A stretch of 35,908 nt of DNA from Fusobacteriaceae bacterium (GTDB lineage: Bacteria > Fusobacteriota > Fusobacteriia > Fusobacteriales > Fusobacteriaceae), in contig JAFGUR010000236.1 of assembly GCA_016938425.1 (NCBI GenBank), forward strand, positions 1-35,908. Reading direction: 5' to 3'. The position numbers and the translations under genes are program-made. Below the pieces are notes generated by a model. The model made no database searches. It saw only the letters and a program-made list of their open reading frames with translations, and was not told the DNA's origin. Positions 1-9,409 of the stretch are shown piece by piece. Each line of letters begins with the position of its first letter. The first letter of the stretch is position 1.

Positions 1-1674
1 AGTATTCCAAGCTTTAATATTTTATCTTTAAACAGTAACAAATTTGAAACGCTTGGAGAATATGACTTCGATAGAGAATATAAAAAGAGATTAAGATTAA
101 TGGCAATTAATATTGGAGATTATCTAGCTACTAAGAAAATATCTTCTACTGCTACACCAATTGATAATATTGAACCAAGATTGACGTTTAATATGGAAGC
201 TATCAAAAAAACAAATAAGTGGCCACAATGGAATATTCTTGCAAAAAACAAAATTATTAATTTCTTACCTGAAAATTCAGAAGAAGCTCTTGATTTAAAA
301 GAAGTAATTCAAATTGCAATGGATAATAACCAAGTAATTAAAAATTTGAAAAAAGAAGTTGAAATATCTGATTTGAATATAAAAAAAGCTAAATCTAATT
401 ATAAACCAAAATTAGATTTTAATGCTACAGCTCTTCAAATTGATAAGGACAGAGCAGAAAGTGTTATAACTCCTGCTGAAAAAACTTTAAGTGCCGAAAT
501 TACTTTAACACAAGTAATTTTAAGTGAAGATTTGAATATGAATGTTGAAATTCTAAATAAACAAAAAAAACTTAAAGAAGAAGAACTTAAAAAAGCAGAA
601 AGGGATTTAGTTGTAGAAGTTTCTGAAGCGTATTTTACAGTTTTAAAACTGGAATCTTATGGAAGAATTCAAAAAAATAATTTAGAGCTTTTGGATAAAC
701 ATCTAAATATAGCAAAGGAAAAAAAGGCTGTAGGAAATTCTGGGAAAGCAGATATATTTATATTTGAAAATGAGTTTTCAAAAAATGAAAGTCAATGGAT
801 AGAAATAATGCTAAATATAGATGTTGCAAAAACAAATTTAAAAAGAATAATGAATTATGATTTAAATGAAGACTTATCTATTAAAAATTTAACTATTGAT
901 AACCCTTATTTGATAACAAGTAATCCTAAAATTTTTAATTATATTTCTAACCAAAATAACATTAAAACTTTGGTCAAATTTATGTTAAATCAAACAAAAA
1001 AAGAATCCTCTGAGATTAAGAGTTTAGACTATGGAATTGAAATTCAAAAAAGATTAGAAGAAAATGCAAAAAATAAAAGATATATTCCAACTGTTGCATT
1101 ACAAGCTTCTTATTCAGTGAATAATATAATTTCAGAAGGGGTAGGGTCAGAAAAACTAGATATTTCTAGTGTTCCTGATTATTTAAGACCTGTTACATCT
1201 TTATTGGGAAATCCAGACGATAGAGATTGGAGTATTGGAATAGGATTTAAACTCCCAATATACGATGGTGGTGAATTAAGTGTAGATAGAAAAATTGCAC
1301 AAAAAAATATAGAAAGTCTTCAAATTCAAAAAAATATGACTGAAACATATATTGAGCAACAATTAATAAGTCAAATATCAAAAATAATTTCTGAATACTC
1401 GAAAACTAAGAGCTCAGAAATATCATTAAATTCAGCAAGAGAAGCATTAAAAATTATAGAAGATACATATTCAAAAGGAGTTAGCTCTACCTTTGATTTG
1501 ATTGATTCACAAAGTACAGTATTTTCTGCAGAACAATATAACACAGCTACAACTTATGATTTAATGTTTGAAATAATAAAAATAGAAAGACTTTATGGAG
1601 ATTTCTATATGTTAAAAAGTAATGAAGAAAAAGATGATTTTTTAAGAGATTTAGAATTAAATATAAATAGCTAG
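1..1674 (+). CDS. TolC-family outer membrane efflux protein, 5'-truncated by the window edge, with an N-terminal segment resembling the C-terminus of an ABC-type substrate-binding protein
   Basis: The frame is open upstream of the listed ATG at 100 to base 1 (SIPSFNILSLNSNKFETLGEYDFDREYKKRLRLMAINIGDYL...). Residues after about 60 (ALDLKEVIQIAMDNN... / SEAYFTVLKLES / GVSSTFDLIDSQSTVFSAEQ) are typical of TolC. Directly upstream of an RND adaptor and pump. Confidence 0.85.
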   Translation, partial: SIPSFNILSLNSNKFETLGEYDFDREYKKRLRLMAINIGDYLATKKISSTATPIDNIEPRLTFNMEAIKKTNKWPQWNILAKNKIINFLPENSEEALDLKEVIQIAMDNNQVIKNLKKEVEISDLNIKKAKSNYKPKLDFNATALQIDKDRAESVITPAEKTLSAEITLTQVILSEDLNMNVEILNKQKKLKEEELKKAERDLVVEVSEAYFTVLKLESYGRIQKNNLELLDKHLNIAKEKKAVGNSGKADIFIFENEFSKNESQWIEIMLNIDVAKTNLKRIMNYDLNEDLSIKNLTIDNPYLITSNPKIFNYISNQNNIKTLVKFMLNQTKKESSEIKSLDYGIEIQKRLEENAKNKRYIPTVALQASYSVNNIISEGVGSEKLDISSVPDYLRPVTSLLGNPDDRDWSIGIGFKLPIYDGGELSVDRKIAQKNIESLQIQKNMTETYIEQQLISQISKIISEYSKTKSSEISLNSAREALKIIEDTYSKGVSSTFDLIDSQSTVFSAEQYNTATTYDLMFEIIKIERLYGDFYMLKSNEEKDDFLRDLELNINS

Positions 1675-1920
1675 TTGTAAAACTAAGAAATATATGTATA
1701 CAGTTAAAAATAATACAGATAAGATTTTTATTGGTTTTAACGAGACTTAGACTTTTAAGTCTTTAGTCCAATTATGGAGTGGCGAGGATATTTCCTTGTC
1801 ATAGGTTTGGGCTTAGCCCCGATTTCCCACTCTCTTTCCCCACCGAAGGTGGGGGATTATATAAAAAACATAGTTTTTTATATAAGTAAAATAAAGGTGT
1901 TGGAGTTTTGTAACAAACTA
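1672..1920 (+). repeat. Copy 1 of a dispersed intercistronic structured repeat (MITE-like or structured RNA)
   Basis: Near-identical flanks to 31698-31912 (TAGTTGYAAAACTAA...AATATATGTAYACAGTTAAAAATAATAC ... AAAAAACRTAGTTTTTTATRTAAGTAAAATAAAGGTGTTGGAGTTTTGYAACAAACTA), imperfect terminal inverted repeats and internal hairpins. Confidence 0.85.
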
Positions 1921-1949
1921 ATTAAATATAAAATAATGGAGGAATTCTT

Positions 1950-3296
1950 ATGAATTTAAATATAAAAAAAATAACATTTATAGCAATAATTGTTTTAACA
2001 ATAATTTCTTGCGACAAGGATAAAAAAGACACTTCCGAAATAATTAAAACTGTTAAATATGAAACTGTTTTAGGGAGTAATGATAAAGCTACACAAAAAT
2101 TTTCAGGTTCTTTAAATCCTTATTTACAATCAAATTTGAGCTTTAAAGTTAATGGTTCTATTGAAAAAGTTTATGTAAAAATAGGAGATAAAGTAAAAAA
2201 AGGGCAGTTACTAGCTGTTCTTGATAAAAATCCTTATAGATTACAAGTAGAACAAGCAATTGCAGGATATGAACAAGGGAAAGCTTCTACTTTAAATAGT
2301 AGTTTAGTAATTACTGAAGCGAAAACAGGAATAGCTCAAGCGAAAACAGGAATAGCTCAAGCAGAATCTGCTATAAAACAAGCTGAAGCTATGTATAATA
2401 GTGCAGTTTCATCTCAAACTCTTGCTAAAAAGGAATTTGAAAGATATAAGCAATTGTATTTAAATGACAATATTGCCCAAAATATATATGATAATGCAAA
2501 ATTGTCAGTTGAACAAGCAAATGCTGGAGTTGAACAAGCAAAGGCAGGATTAGCACAAGCAAAGGCAGTATATGCTGAAACTATTGCAAAGCAGGCTCAA
2601 ACACAATCACAATATGAGCAATCAAAAGCAGGAAAATCAGCGAGTAATGCTGTTTTAAAATCGACATTAACTCAAGTGGAATTAGCTAAATTACAATTAT
2701 CTTATACAGAATTACGTGCTCCAGAAGATGGAACAATTGCTATGCAAATGGCTCAAGAAAATGAAAATGTAAGTGCAGGAATGCCTATATTTAGATTGGA
2801 CGTTGATGAAAAATTACAAGCAGAAATTTATGTTTCTGAAAATTTTATCAATAATATAAAATTAGGAGATAAGGCTAATATATTTATAAATACTCTTAAT
2901 CAAAATTTTGAAGGAACAATAACCGAAATTGGAAATAGTTCTACTGGATTTGGAGGAACTTATATTGTAAAAGTAGGGATTGATAAGTCAAATAGTCCAT
3001 TGAAAATTGGGATGGGGGTAGAAGTAAAATTTATATCAGAAGATAAAGCAGAAGTTATAACTCTTCCATTACTTTCAGTTAATGAAGATAATAATAAAGA
3101 AAAGTTTGTATATGTTATAGAAAATATTCAAGATAATCAAGGTGTTATTGCTAAAAAGAAAATAAAAATAAGAAATATAATTAATAATAGAATTGAAGTT
3201 ATTTCTGGCGTAACAAAAAATGAAAAGGTTGTTACAGCAGGAGTTAATAGAATAGTTGAAGGACAAAAGGTTAAACTTTATGAGGAGGCCAAATAA
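1950..3296 (+). CDS. RND efflux periplasmic adaptor subunit (HlyD/AcrA-like), predicted lipoprotein
   Basis: Signal with lipobox (IVLTIISC), biotinyl-lipoyl-like SFKVNGSIEKVYVKIGDKVKKGQLLAVLD, long coiled-coil hairpin, LSYTELRAPEDGTI. SD ggagg upstream. Confidence 0.95.
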   Translation: MNLNIKKITFIAIIVLTIISCDKDKKDTSEIIKTVKYETVLGSNDKATQKFSGSLNPYLQSNLSFKVNGSIEKVYVKIGDKVKKGQLLAVLDKNPYRLQVEQAIAGYEQGKASTLNSSLVITEAKTGIAQAKTGIAQAESAIKQAEAMYNSAVSSQTLAKKEFERYKQLYLNDNIAQNIYDNAKLSVEQANAGVEQAKAGLAQAKAVYAETIAKQAQTQSQYEQSKAGKSASNAVLKSTLTQVELAKLQLSYTELRAPEDGTIAMQMAQENENVSAGMPIFRLDVDEKLQAEIYVSENFINNIKLGDKANIFINTLNQNFEGTITEIGNSSTGFGGTYIVKVGIDKSNSPLKIGMGVEVKFISEDKAEVITLPLLSVNEDNNKEKFVYVIENIQDNQGVIAKKKIKIRNIINNRIEVISGVTKNEKVVTAGVNRIVEGQKVKLYEEAK

Positions 3297-6200
3297 TGAA
3301 AATTACAGAATTAGCAATAAAAAATAAAGTTGTAACTCTCACAATAGTTATATTGGCTTTTATTGGAGGAATATTTTCTTATTTTTCTATGCCAAAAGCA
3401 GAAGATCCTGGATTTACAATAAGGTCAGCGATTGTTGTGACATATTTTCCGGGGGCAAGTCCTAAAAGGGTAGAAGAATTGGTTACAGATAAAATTGAAG
3501 AAGCTGTTACAGAAATCCCTGAAATTAAAGAAATTAAAAGTACAAGTAAAAATGGTTTTTCAATGGTAACGGTAGAAGTTTCTAATAAATATAAGGATAT
3601 GCAGCCTATTTGGGATAAATTGAGAAGAAAAGTTTCTAATTTAAACTTACCTGCAAATACTATTGGACCTTTTGTTAATGATGAATTTGGAGATGTTTAT
3701 GGATCAATTATTGGAGTATCTGGAGAAGGATATACTCCCAAAGAACTAAAAAAAATTGCTGATAATATGAAAGATGAGCTTTTGGCAATTCCCAATGTTG
3801 CAAAAGTTAATATTATTGGAAATCAAGAAGAAAGAATTTTTGTTGAATATAAAAATGATAAACTTGCAGAAATTGGTGTATCACCTTATCAGTTACAACA
3901 AATTTTGGAAGCAACAAATATAGTTATTCCCGGAGGAAGCGTTTATATAGATAGTGAAATGATTTCATTAGAACCATCAGGAAACTTTAATTCTATAGAG
4001 GATTTGGAACAAACTATTATAAGTATACCAAATTCGAATCAGTCTTTTTATTTGAAAGATATTGCAAGAGTTTATAAAGATTATCCAGACCCTATAGAAT
4101 CAGAATTTAGAGTTAATAATAAATCTGGAATAGCACTAGCTATATCTATGAAAGATGATGGAAATATCGTTGAATTAGGGAAAAACATTAAAAATAAATT
4201 AAAATCAATGGAAGAAATTTTACCAGTAGGGGTAGACGCTGAGTTAGTTTCGTTTCAGCCGAGTATAGTAGAGAATAAAATCAATAGCTTTTCAGCTTCT
4301 TTAATACAAAGTATAATTACAGTAGTTTTTGTATTATTAATATTTTTAGGACTACGTACAGGGTTCCTTATAGCTGCAATGATACCAGTAATAGTATCTA
4401 TAACATTTCTAATTATGTCATTTTTTAATATTATGGTTGAGCAAGTTTCTCTTGCGGCTTTAATAATTGCACTTGGAATGCTTGTTGATAACTCTATTGT
4501 TGCATCTGAAAGTATAATGGTAAAAATGGAAAATGGTAGAGATCCCATAACTGCTGTAAAGGAATCCTCAAGTGAATTGGTGCTTCCATTACTCATTTCA
4601 TCATTAACAACTTGTTGTGCTTTTTTGCCGATAGGATTAGCACAGTCAGATGTTGGAGAATTTTGTAAATCATTGTTCCAAGTAGTGTCTATTACACTTA
4701 TAGTTTCTTGGGTTTTAGCAATGACATTAATTCCTTTACTTTGTGTTTTATATATTAAAGTTGAGAAAAAAGAAGAAACATACAATGGTCCTATATATAA
4801 AAAATATAAAAGTGGATTAGTTTTCTTACTAAAAAAGAAATATTTATCTTTAATAGTTATGGTTATTATTCTAGTTTTTGGAGTAATAGGAATTAATAGT
4901 GTTCCCTTTATTTTTATTCCAAATGCAGATAAACCTATAATGACAGCAACTTTCAAAATGCCTGGGGGAACATCTATAAAACAAACTCAAGAAATTATGA
5001 AAGATATTGATAGATATATAAAGGACAATTTAGAAGTTGAAAATAATCCAAAAAGTGGAGGGATAATTGATTTATTCTTAACAGGTGGAACAACTAAAAA
5101 GTATTCTAAGGAAGGAATAACAACTTGGGGGACATTTATTGGTGAAAGTGCTCCTAGATTTTACCTTTCTTTTTCACCAGAGTTATCATCTCCAGAGTAT
5201 TCATTTATGCTGATTAATTTGACTTCAGATAAAATTATTCCAAAAACAAAAAAAATGCTGGAAGAATATGTAGAAAATAAATATCCTGATATGGATTTAA
5301 CTATTACAAAGTTAGAAATGGGTCCACCAGTAGGAAAGCCAATACAAATTAGAATTAAAGGAAAAGATAATGACAAACTTTATAAAATTTCTGAACAAAT
5401 AAAACAAGTTGTTAGAGATACAGAAGGAACTAAAAATATTCAAGATGACTGGGGCTTAAAATCTAAAAAAGTGATAGTTGATATTAATCAGTCAAAAGCA
5501 AGAAAAGCAAATATGACCAGTCAAGATGTCGCAGGATCTTTATATACAATGATTGATGGATATAATGCAAGTAGTTTTAGAGAAAATACAGATGTTACAC
5601 CTATTATTTTAAGGGCAAAGGAGTCAAGAAATAATAATTTTAGCGACATTGAAAATGCAAAAATATTTTCTTTGGTAACAGGGCAATCTGTAAATTTAAG
5701 TCAAATTGCTGATATCAAATTTGCTTGGGAGCCTTCTGTAATTTATAGGACAGATAGACTAAAAACTATCACAATTACAGCAGATTTAAGAGATGGATAC
5801 AACTCAATTGAAATATTAAATACTAAGTTAATTCCTATATTGGAAAAAGAGAAATTAAATTGGGGATATGGATACTCTTATGAAATTGGTGGAGAATTAG
5901 AAACAACCAATGAAAGTATTGATTCTATTATAAAAGTTTTACCAATAGCAATAATGCTTATTACTTTACTTCTTGTAATACAGTTTAATTCATATAAAAA
6001 AATAGCAGTAATTGTATCATTAATACCATTTATAATTATTCCAATAGCTTTTACATTGATAATTTCAGGAAGAGATTTTGGTTTTATGCCTTTACTTGGA
6101 CTGATAGCCTTATCTGGGATTACAGTTAATACGGCAATAGTTTTAATGGATAGGATTGATATAGAAATGAAAGAAGGGAAAGATTTACATATTGCCATAG

Positions 6201-6424
6201 TAGACTCTTGTATTACAAGGTTAAGGCCTATTATTTTAACAACTTCTACAACAATTTGTGGACTTATTCCTCTATGGTTGTCGGGTGGACCACTATTTTC
6301 AACAATGGCATTAGTAATGATGAACGGATTAATTTTTGTTATTTTATTAGTTCTAGTGATATTACCTTTAATATTCTCTATTTACTATAAAGTTGATTTT
6401 AACCATAATAATAAAGAATATTAA
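3296..6424 (+). CDS. Efflux RND transporter permease subunit (AcrB/MexB-like superfamily)
   Basis: 1042 aa, TM and porter-domain signatures (FFSYFSMPKAEDPGF, ALGMLVDNSIVASES, GLIALSGITVNTAIVLMDRID). Start overlaps the adaptor stop by 1 nt. Confidence 0.97.
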   Translation: MKITELAIKNKVVTLTIVILAFIGGIFSYFSMPKAEDPGFTIRSAIVVTYFPGASPKRVEELVTDKIEEAVTEIPEIKEIKSTSKNGFSMVTVEVSNKYKDMQPIWDKLRRKVSNLNLPANTIGPFVNDEFGDVYGSIIGVSGEGYTPKELKKIADNMKDELLAIPNVAKVNIIGNQEERIFVEYKNDKLAEIGVSPYQLQQILEATNIVIPGGSVYIDSEMISLEPSGNFNSIEDLEQTIISIPNSNQSFYLKDIARVYKDYPDPIESEFRVNNKSGIALAISMKDDGNIVELGKNIKNKLKSMEEILPVGVDAELVSFQPSIVENKINSFSASLIQSIITVVFVLLIFLGLRTGFLIAAMIPVIVSITFLIMSFFNIMVEQVSLAALIIALGMLVDNSIVASESIMVKMENGRDPITAVKESSSELVLPLLISSLTTCCAFLPIGLAQSDVGEFCKSLFQVVSITLIVSWVLAMTLIPLLCVLYIKVEKKEETYNGPIYKKYKSGLVFLLKKKYLSLIVMVIILVFGVIGINSVPFIFIPNADKPIMTATFKMPGGTSIKQTQEIMKDIDRYIKDNLEVENNPKSGGIIDLFLTGGTTKKYSKEGITTWGTFIGESAPRFYLSFSPELSSPEYSFMLINLTSDKIIPKTKKMLEEYVENKYPDMDLTITKLEMGPPVGKPIQIRIKGKDNDKLYKISEQIKQVVRDTEGTKNIQDDWGLKSKKVIVDINQSKARKANMTSQDVAGSLYTMIDGYNASSFRENTDVTPIILRAKESRNNNFSDIENAKIFSLVTGQSVNLSQIADIKFAWEPSVIYRTDRLKTITITADLRDGYNSIEILNTKLIPILEKEKLNWGYGYSYEIGGELETTNESIDSIIKVLPIAIMLITLLLVIQFNSYKKIAVIVSLIPFIIIPIAFTLIISGRDFGFMPLLGLIALSGITVNTAIVLMDRIDIEMKEGKDLHIAIVDSCITRLRPIILTTSTTICGLIPLWLSGGPLFSTMALVMMNGLIFVILLVLVILPLIFSIYYKVDFNHNNKEY

Positions 6425-6464
6425 AATTTAAAAAACTTTACATGAAATCATCTCTATAAACAAA

Positions 6465-6497
6465 AATCTTAGGATATGTAAATCATATCCTAAGATT
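6465..6497 (-). terminator. Rho-independent terminator of the udk-xth unit
   Basis: Perfect 14-bp stem AATCTTAGGATATG/CATATCCTAAGATT with loop TAAAT, followed by TTTTTG on the minus strand. Confidence 0.8.
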
Positions 6498-6508
6498 CCC
6501 AATTATGA

Positions 6509-7267
6509 CTATTTTAACTCAATATAAACAGGGCAATGGTCTGAGCCTTCTACCTCATTTAAAATTTCAACATCTTTTACATTATCTATAAAACTTTTGT
6601 TAACACAATGATAATCTATTCTCCAGCCAATATTCTTTTCTCTAGCCTTCATTCTATAAGACCACCACGAATATTTTACTTCAGTAGGTTTAAAATATCT
6701 AAAAGTATCAATATATCCAGCATCTAAAAATTTATTCATAAATGCTCTTTCTTCAGGTAAATATCCTGGATTACCTTCATTTTGCTTTGGTCTAGCCAAA
6801 TCCATTTCTGTATGAGCTATATTGTAATCTCCACAAAGAACAATATTTTCTCCATTAGCAACTTTTTCATTACAAAGCTTAAGCATAGCCTCGCAAAAAT
6901 CAACTTTATAATCAATTCTTCTACCAGCATCTTGACTGTTTGGGAAATATGCATTAATAAAAGTAAATTCTTTAAATTTAGCAATAATAACTCTTCCTTC
7001 TGAATCAAACTCAGAAATTCCCATGTCAGTTACTTCTAAGGGTTCTTCCTTTGAGTAAATAGCAACTCCAGAATACCCTTTTTTTTCTGCCCATTTAAAA
7101 TATGATTTATATCCTTCAATATTCAGTAATTCTTCGCTAAGTTGATCAGGTTGTGCTTTTGTTTCTTGTATTCCAATTAAATCGTATCCAGAATTTTTAA
7201 CATATTCTATAAATCCTTTTTTTTCAACAGCTCTTATACCATTAACGTTCCATGATAATATTTTCAT
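6509..7267 (-). CDS. xth: Exodeoxyribonuclease III
   Basis: MKILSWNVNGIRA, IGIQETKAQ, YFPNSQ, CGDYNIAHTEMDLARP, GWRIDYHCVN, SDHCPVYIEL. Confidence 0.96.
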   Translation of the reverse strand: MKILSWNVNGIRAVEKKGFIEYVKNSGYDLIGIQETKAQPDQLSEELLNIEGYKSYFKWAEKKGYSGVAIYSKEEPLEVTDMGISEFDSEGRVIIAKFKEFTFINAYFPNSQDAGRRIDYKVDFCEAMLKLCNEKVANGENIVLCGDYNIAHTEMDLARPKQNEGNPGYLPEERAFMNKFLDAGYIDTFRYFKPTEVKYSWWSYRMKAREKNIGWRIDYHCVNKSFIDNVKDVEILNEVEGSDHCPVYIELK

Positions 7268-7899
7268 TATAAGACTCCTTTTTTAAGATATCTTTTCATT
7301 TTCGCAATTACCATATTAATTGCTATTTTATTTTCTCCTCCACGTGGAATAATTATATCAGCATATCTCTTACTTGGTTCAGCAAATTCAAGGTACATTG
7401 GCTTTACGGTAGAAAGATATTGGTCTCTAACAGATTCAAAAGTTCTTCCTCTTTCTGTAATGTCTCTCTCAATTCTTCTAAGTAACATTTCATCTGCATC
7501 TGTATCTACAAAGATTTTTACATCAAATAATTTTCTAATTTCAGGTACAGCAAAAATCAATATTCCTTCAACAATAATAATTTTTGAAGGATTAATGTGT
7601 TTTGTTTCTTCTTTTCTCATATGTGTGGCAAAATCATATATTGGTCTTTCAATGCTAAATCCACTATATAAGTCTTTTAATTGCTTTTCTAATAATTCGA
7701 ATTCTATTGCGTTAGGGTGATCAAAATTCATTTTTGCTCTCTCATCAATAGAATCAATATATAGTTCTCTATAATAAGCATCTTGTTCAATAAGTATAGC
7801 ATCTTCTTCTTTAAATGTTTCTAATAATCGCCGAGCAACTGTTGTTTTTCCTGAACCACTACCACCAGCAATCCCTATAATAATACAATTTTGTTCCAC
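7267..7899 (-). CDS. udk: Uridine kinase
   Basis: P-loop GIAGGSGSGKTT, DAYYR, FDHPNAIE, VEGILIF, RRIERDITERGR. Stop and start overlap with xth (TAATG). Confidence 0.96.
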   Translation of the reverse strand: MEQNCIIIGIAGGSGSGKTTVARRLLETFKEEDAILIEQDAYYRELYIDSIDERAKMNFDHPNAIEFELLEKQLKDLYSGFSIERPIYDFATHMRKEETKHINPSKIIIVEGILIFAVPEIRKLFDVKIFVDTDADEMLLRRIERDITERGRTFESVRDQYLSTVKPMYLEFAEPSKRYADIIIPRGGENKIAINMVIAKMKRYLKKGVL

Positions 7900-8077
7900 T
7901 CTTTTCCTCCTTTAAGGTAAATCAAATAAATTATACACTAGAAGATAAAAAAGTTCAATAATTCTATAGAAAATTTTCAAAATTCATTGACTCGCTTATC
8001 TTTTAAATAGTAAAATGATATAATTTTATACCTTTAATTAAAAGGTAAATTTATAGTATTTTTAGGAGGATTTTTAT

Positions 8078-8854
8078 ATGAAAATAGGAGCTTTACAAAT
8101 TGGAAGTGTCAGAGGAAATAAGGAGGAAAATCTTTTAAATGTTGAAAAATATTTAAAATCAAAAGAAATTGATTTATTAGTTTTACCTGAATTATTTTCT
8201 ACGGGGTACTTTATTGAGGAGGAAGAGCGGATTAGACTGGCTGAAAAAGTTCCGGAGGGAACTACTACACAAAAACTAATTGAGTTATCAATTAAATATT
8301 CAGTTTATATTGTAGGTGCAATAATCGAGAAAGAAAATGAGAATTTATATATTACAGCTGTAGTTACTGGACCAGAAGGATATATAGGAAAACATAGAAA
8401 GAGAAATTTGACTAGTTCGGAACTAAAAATATACACTCGTGGTGAGGATTCCTTAGTTTTTGATATAAAAGGAATAAAAGTAGGAGTTATAATTTGTTTT
8501 GAGGGATGGTTTCCCGAGAGTGTAAGAGCTTTGACAAAGCAAGGAGCTCAAATTATTGCGCATACAGCATTAATATCTTCTAGTAAAACTTATGGAATAA
8601 TGAAAACAAGAGCAATTGAAAATGACAGTTATATTGTCATAGCAAATAGCCCTGATTATGAAGAGATTGGTAAAGAAAAAATTGAGTTTAGAGGAGAAAG
8701 TCAAATTATTGATAATAATGGAGATATATTGATAAAAGGAAATAAAACAGAAGGAATTATTTATACAGAGATTTTAGAATTTCCAAGTAGTTATAAAAAA
8801 TTACCTGATTCTGATAACTTACTTGATGAAATTTTTATTTATAGGGAGGATTAA
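8078..8854 (+). CDS. Carbon-nitrogen hydrolase (nitrilase/omega-amidase-like)
   Basis: Glu-Lys-Cys triad motifs: LLVLPELFSTGY, HRKRNL, GVIICFEGWFPE. Confidence 0.9.
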   Translation: MKIGALQIGSVRGNKEENLLNVEKYLKSKEIDLLVLPELFSTGYFIEEEERIRLAEKVPEGTTTQKLIELSIKYSVYIVGAIIEKENENLYITAVVTGPEGYIGKHRKRNLTSSELKIYTRGEDSLVFDIKGIKVGVIICFEGWFPESVRALTKQGAQIIAHTALISSSKTYGIMKTRAIENDSYIVIANSPDYEEIGKEKIEFRGESQIIDNNGDILIKGNKTEGIIYTEILEFPSSYKKLPDSDNLLDEIFIYRED

Positions 8855-9321
8855 TGAATGCTAAAATAAGTTATAAAAAAATTTTAGACTTAGATTTAGA
8901 AACAAAACAAACTTTGACAGAAATAATTATTTCAACTTTTAAAAAATTTATTGCACCAGATTTTTCAGAGGAAGGTATCGAAACTTTTTATAAGTTTATT
9001 GGAGAAGGATTAGTTTTAGAAGAAACTTTAAAAAATAGAGATATAATTTTTGTAGCTAAGTATGAAAATCAAATTGTTGGATTAATTGCAACAAGAAGTA
9101 ACCATATTTCTTTACTTTTTGTTGATGAGAGATTTCATGGACACAAAATATCAAAGCATTTATTTGATATTATCAAGAGTGAAATAAAAAAAGATTTTAT
9201 TACAGTTAATTCATCTCCATATGCAGAAAAAATATATGAAAAATTAGGATTTATAAAGGTAGAAGACATGAAAGAAATGTCTGGAATCAAATTTATTCCA
9301 ATGAAATATTTAAAAAATTGA
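8854..9321 (+). CDS. GNAT-family N-acetyltransferase
   Basis: IVGLIATRSN-HISLLFVDERFHGHKISKHLFD ... FITVNSSPYAEKIYEKLGF acetyltransferase pattern. Confidence 0.88.
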   Translation: MNAKISYKKILDLDLETKQTLTEIIISTFKKFIAPDFSEEGIETFYKFIGEGLVLEETLKNRDIIFVAKYENQIVGLIATRSNHISLLFVDERFHGHKISKHLFDIIKSEIKKDFITVNSSPYAEKIYEKLGFIKVEDMKEMSGIKFIPMKYLKN

Positions 9322-9384
9322 AATTAAGCATTGATTTTTTAAATAGATTTTAGTATACTATTTATATAATCTTATGCTTAATTT
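9321..9384 (+). promoter_or_regulatory. psuK promoter (TTGATT-N17-TATACT) flanked by an 11-bp inverted repeat
   Basis: AAATTAAGCAT (9321-9331) and ATGCTTAATTT (9374-9384) are exact reverse complements, 53 bp centre to centre, bracketing the promoter. Confidence 0.55.
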
Positions 9385-9409
9385 ATAAACATTTATTTAT
9401 GGAGGAGCA

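Noticed and set aside
4255-4956. Antisense 233-aa ORF inside the RND pump gene, with similar ones at 5161-5376, 5878-6198 and 3075-3266
   Set aside because: Opposite strand of strongly supported CDSs, no domain signature and no SD; shadow ORFs from AT-rich codon usage.
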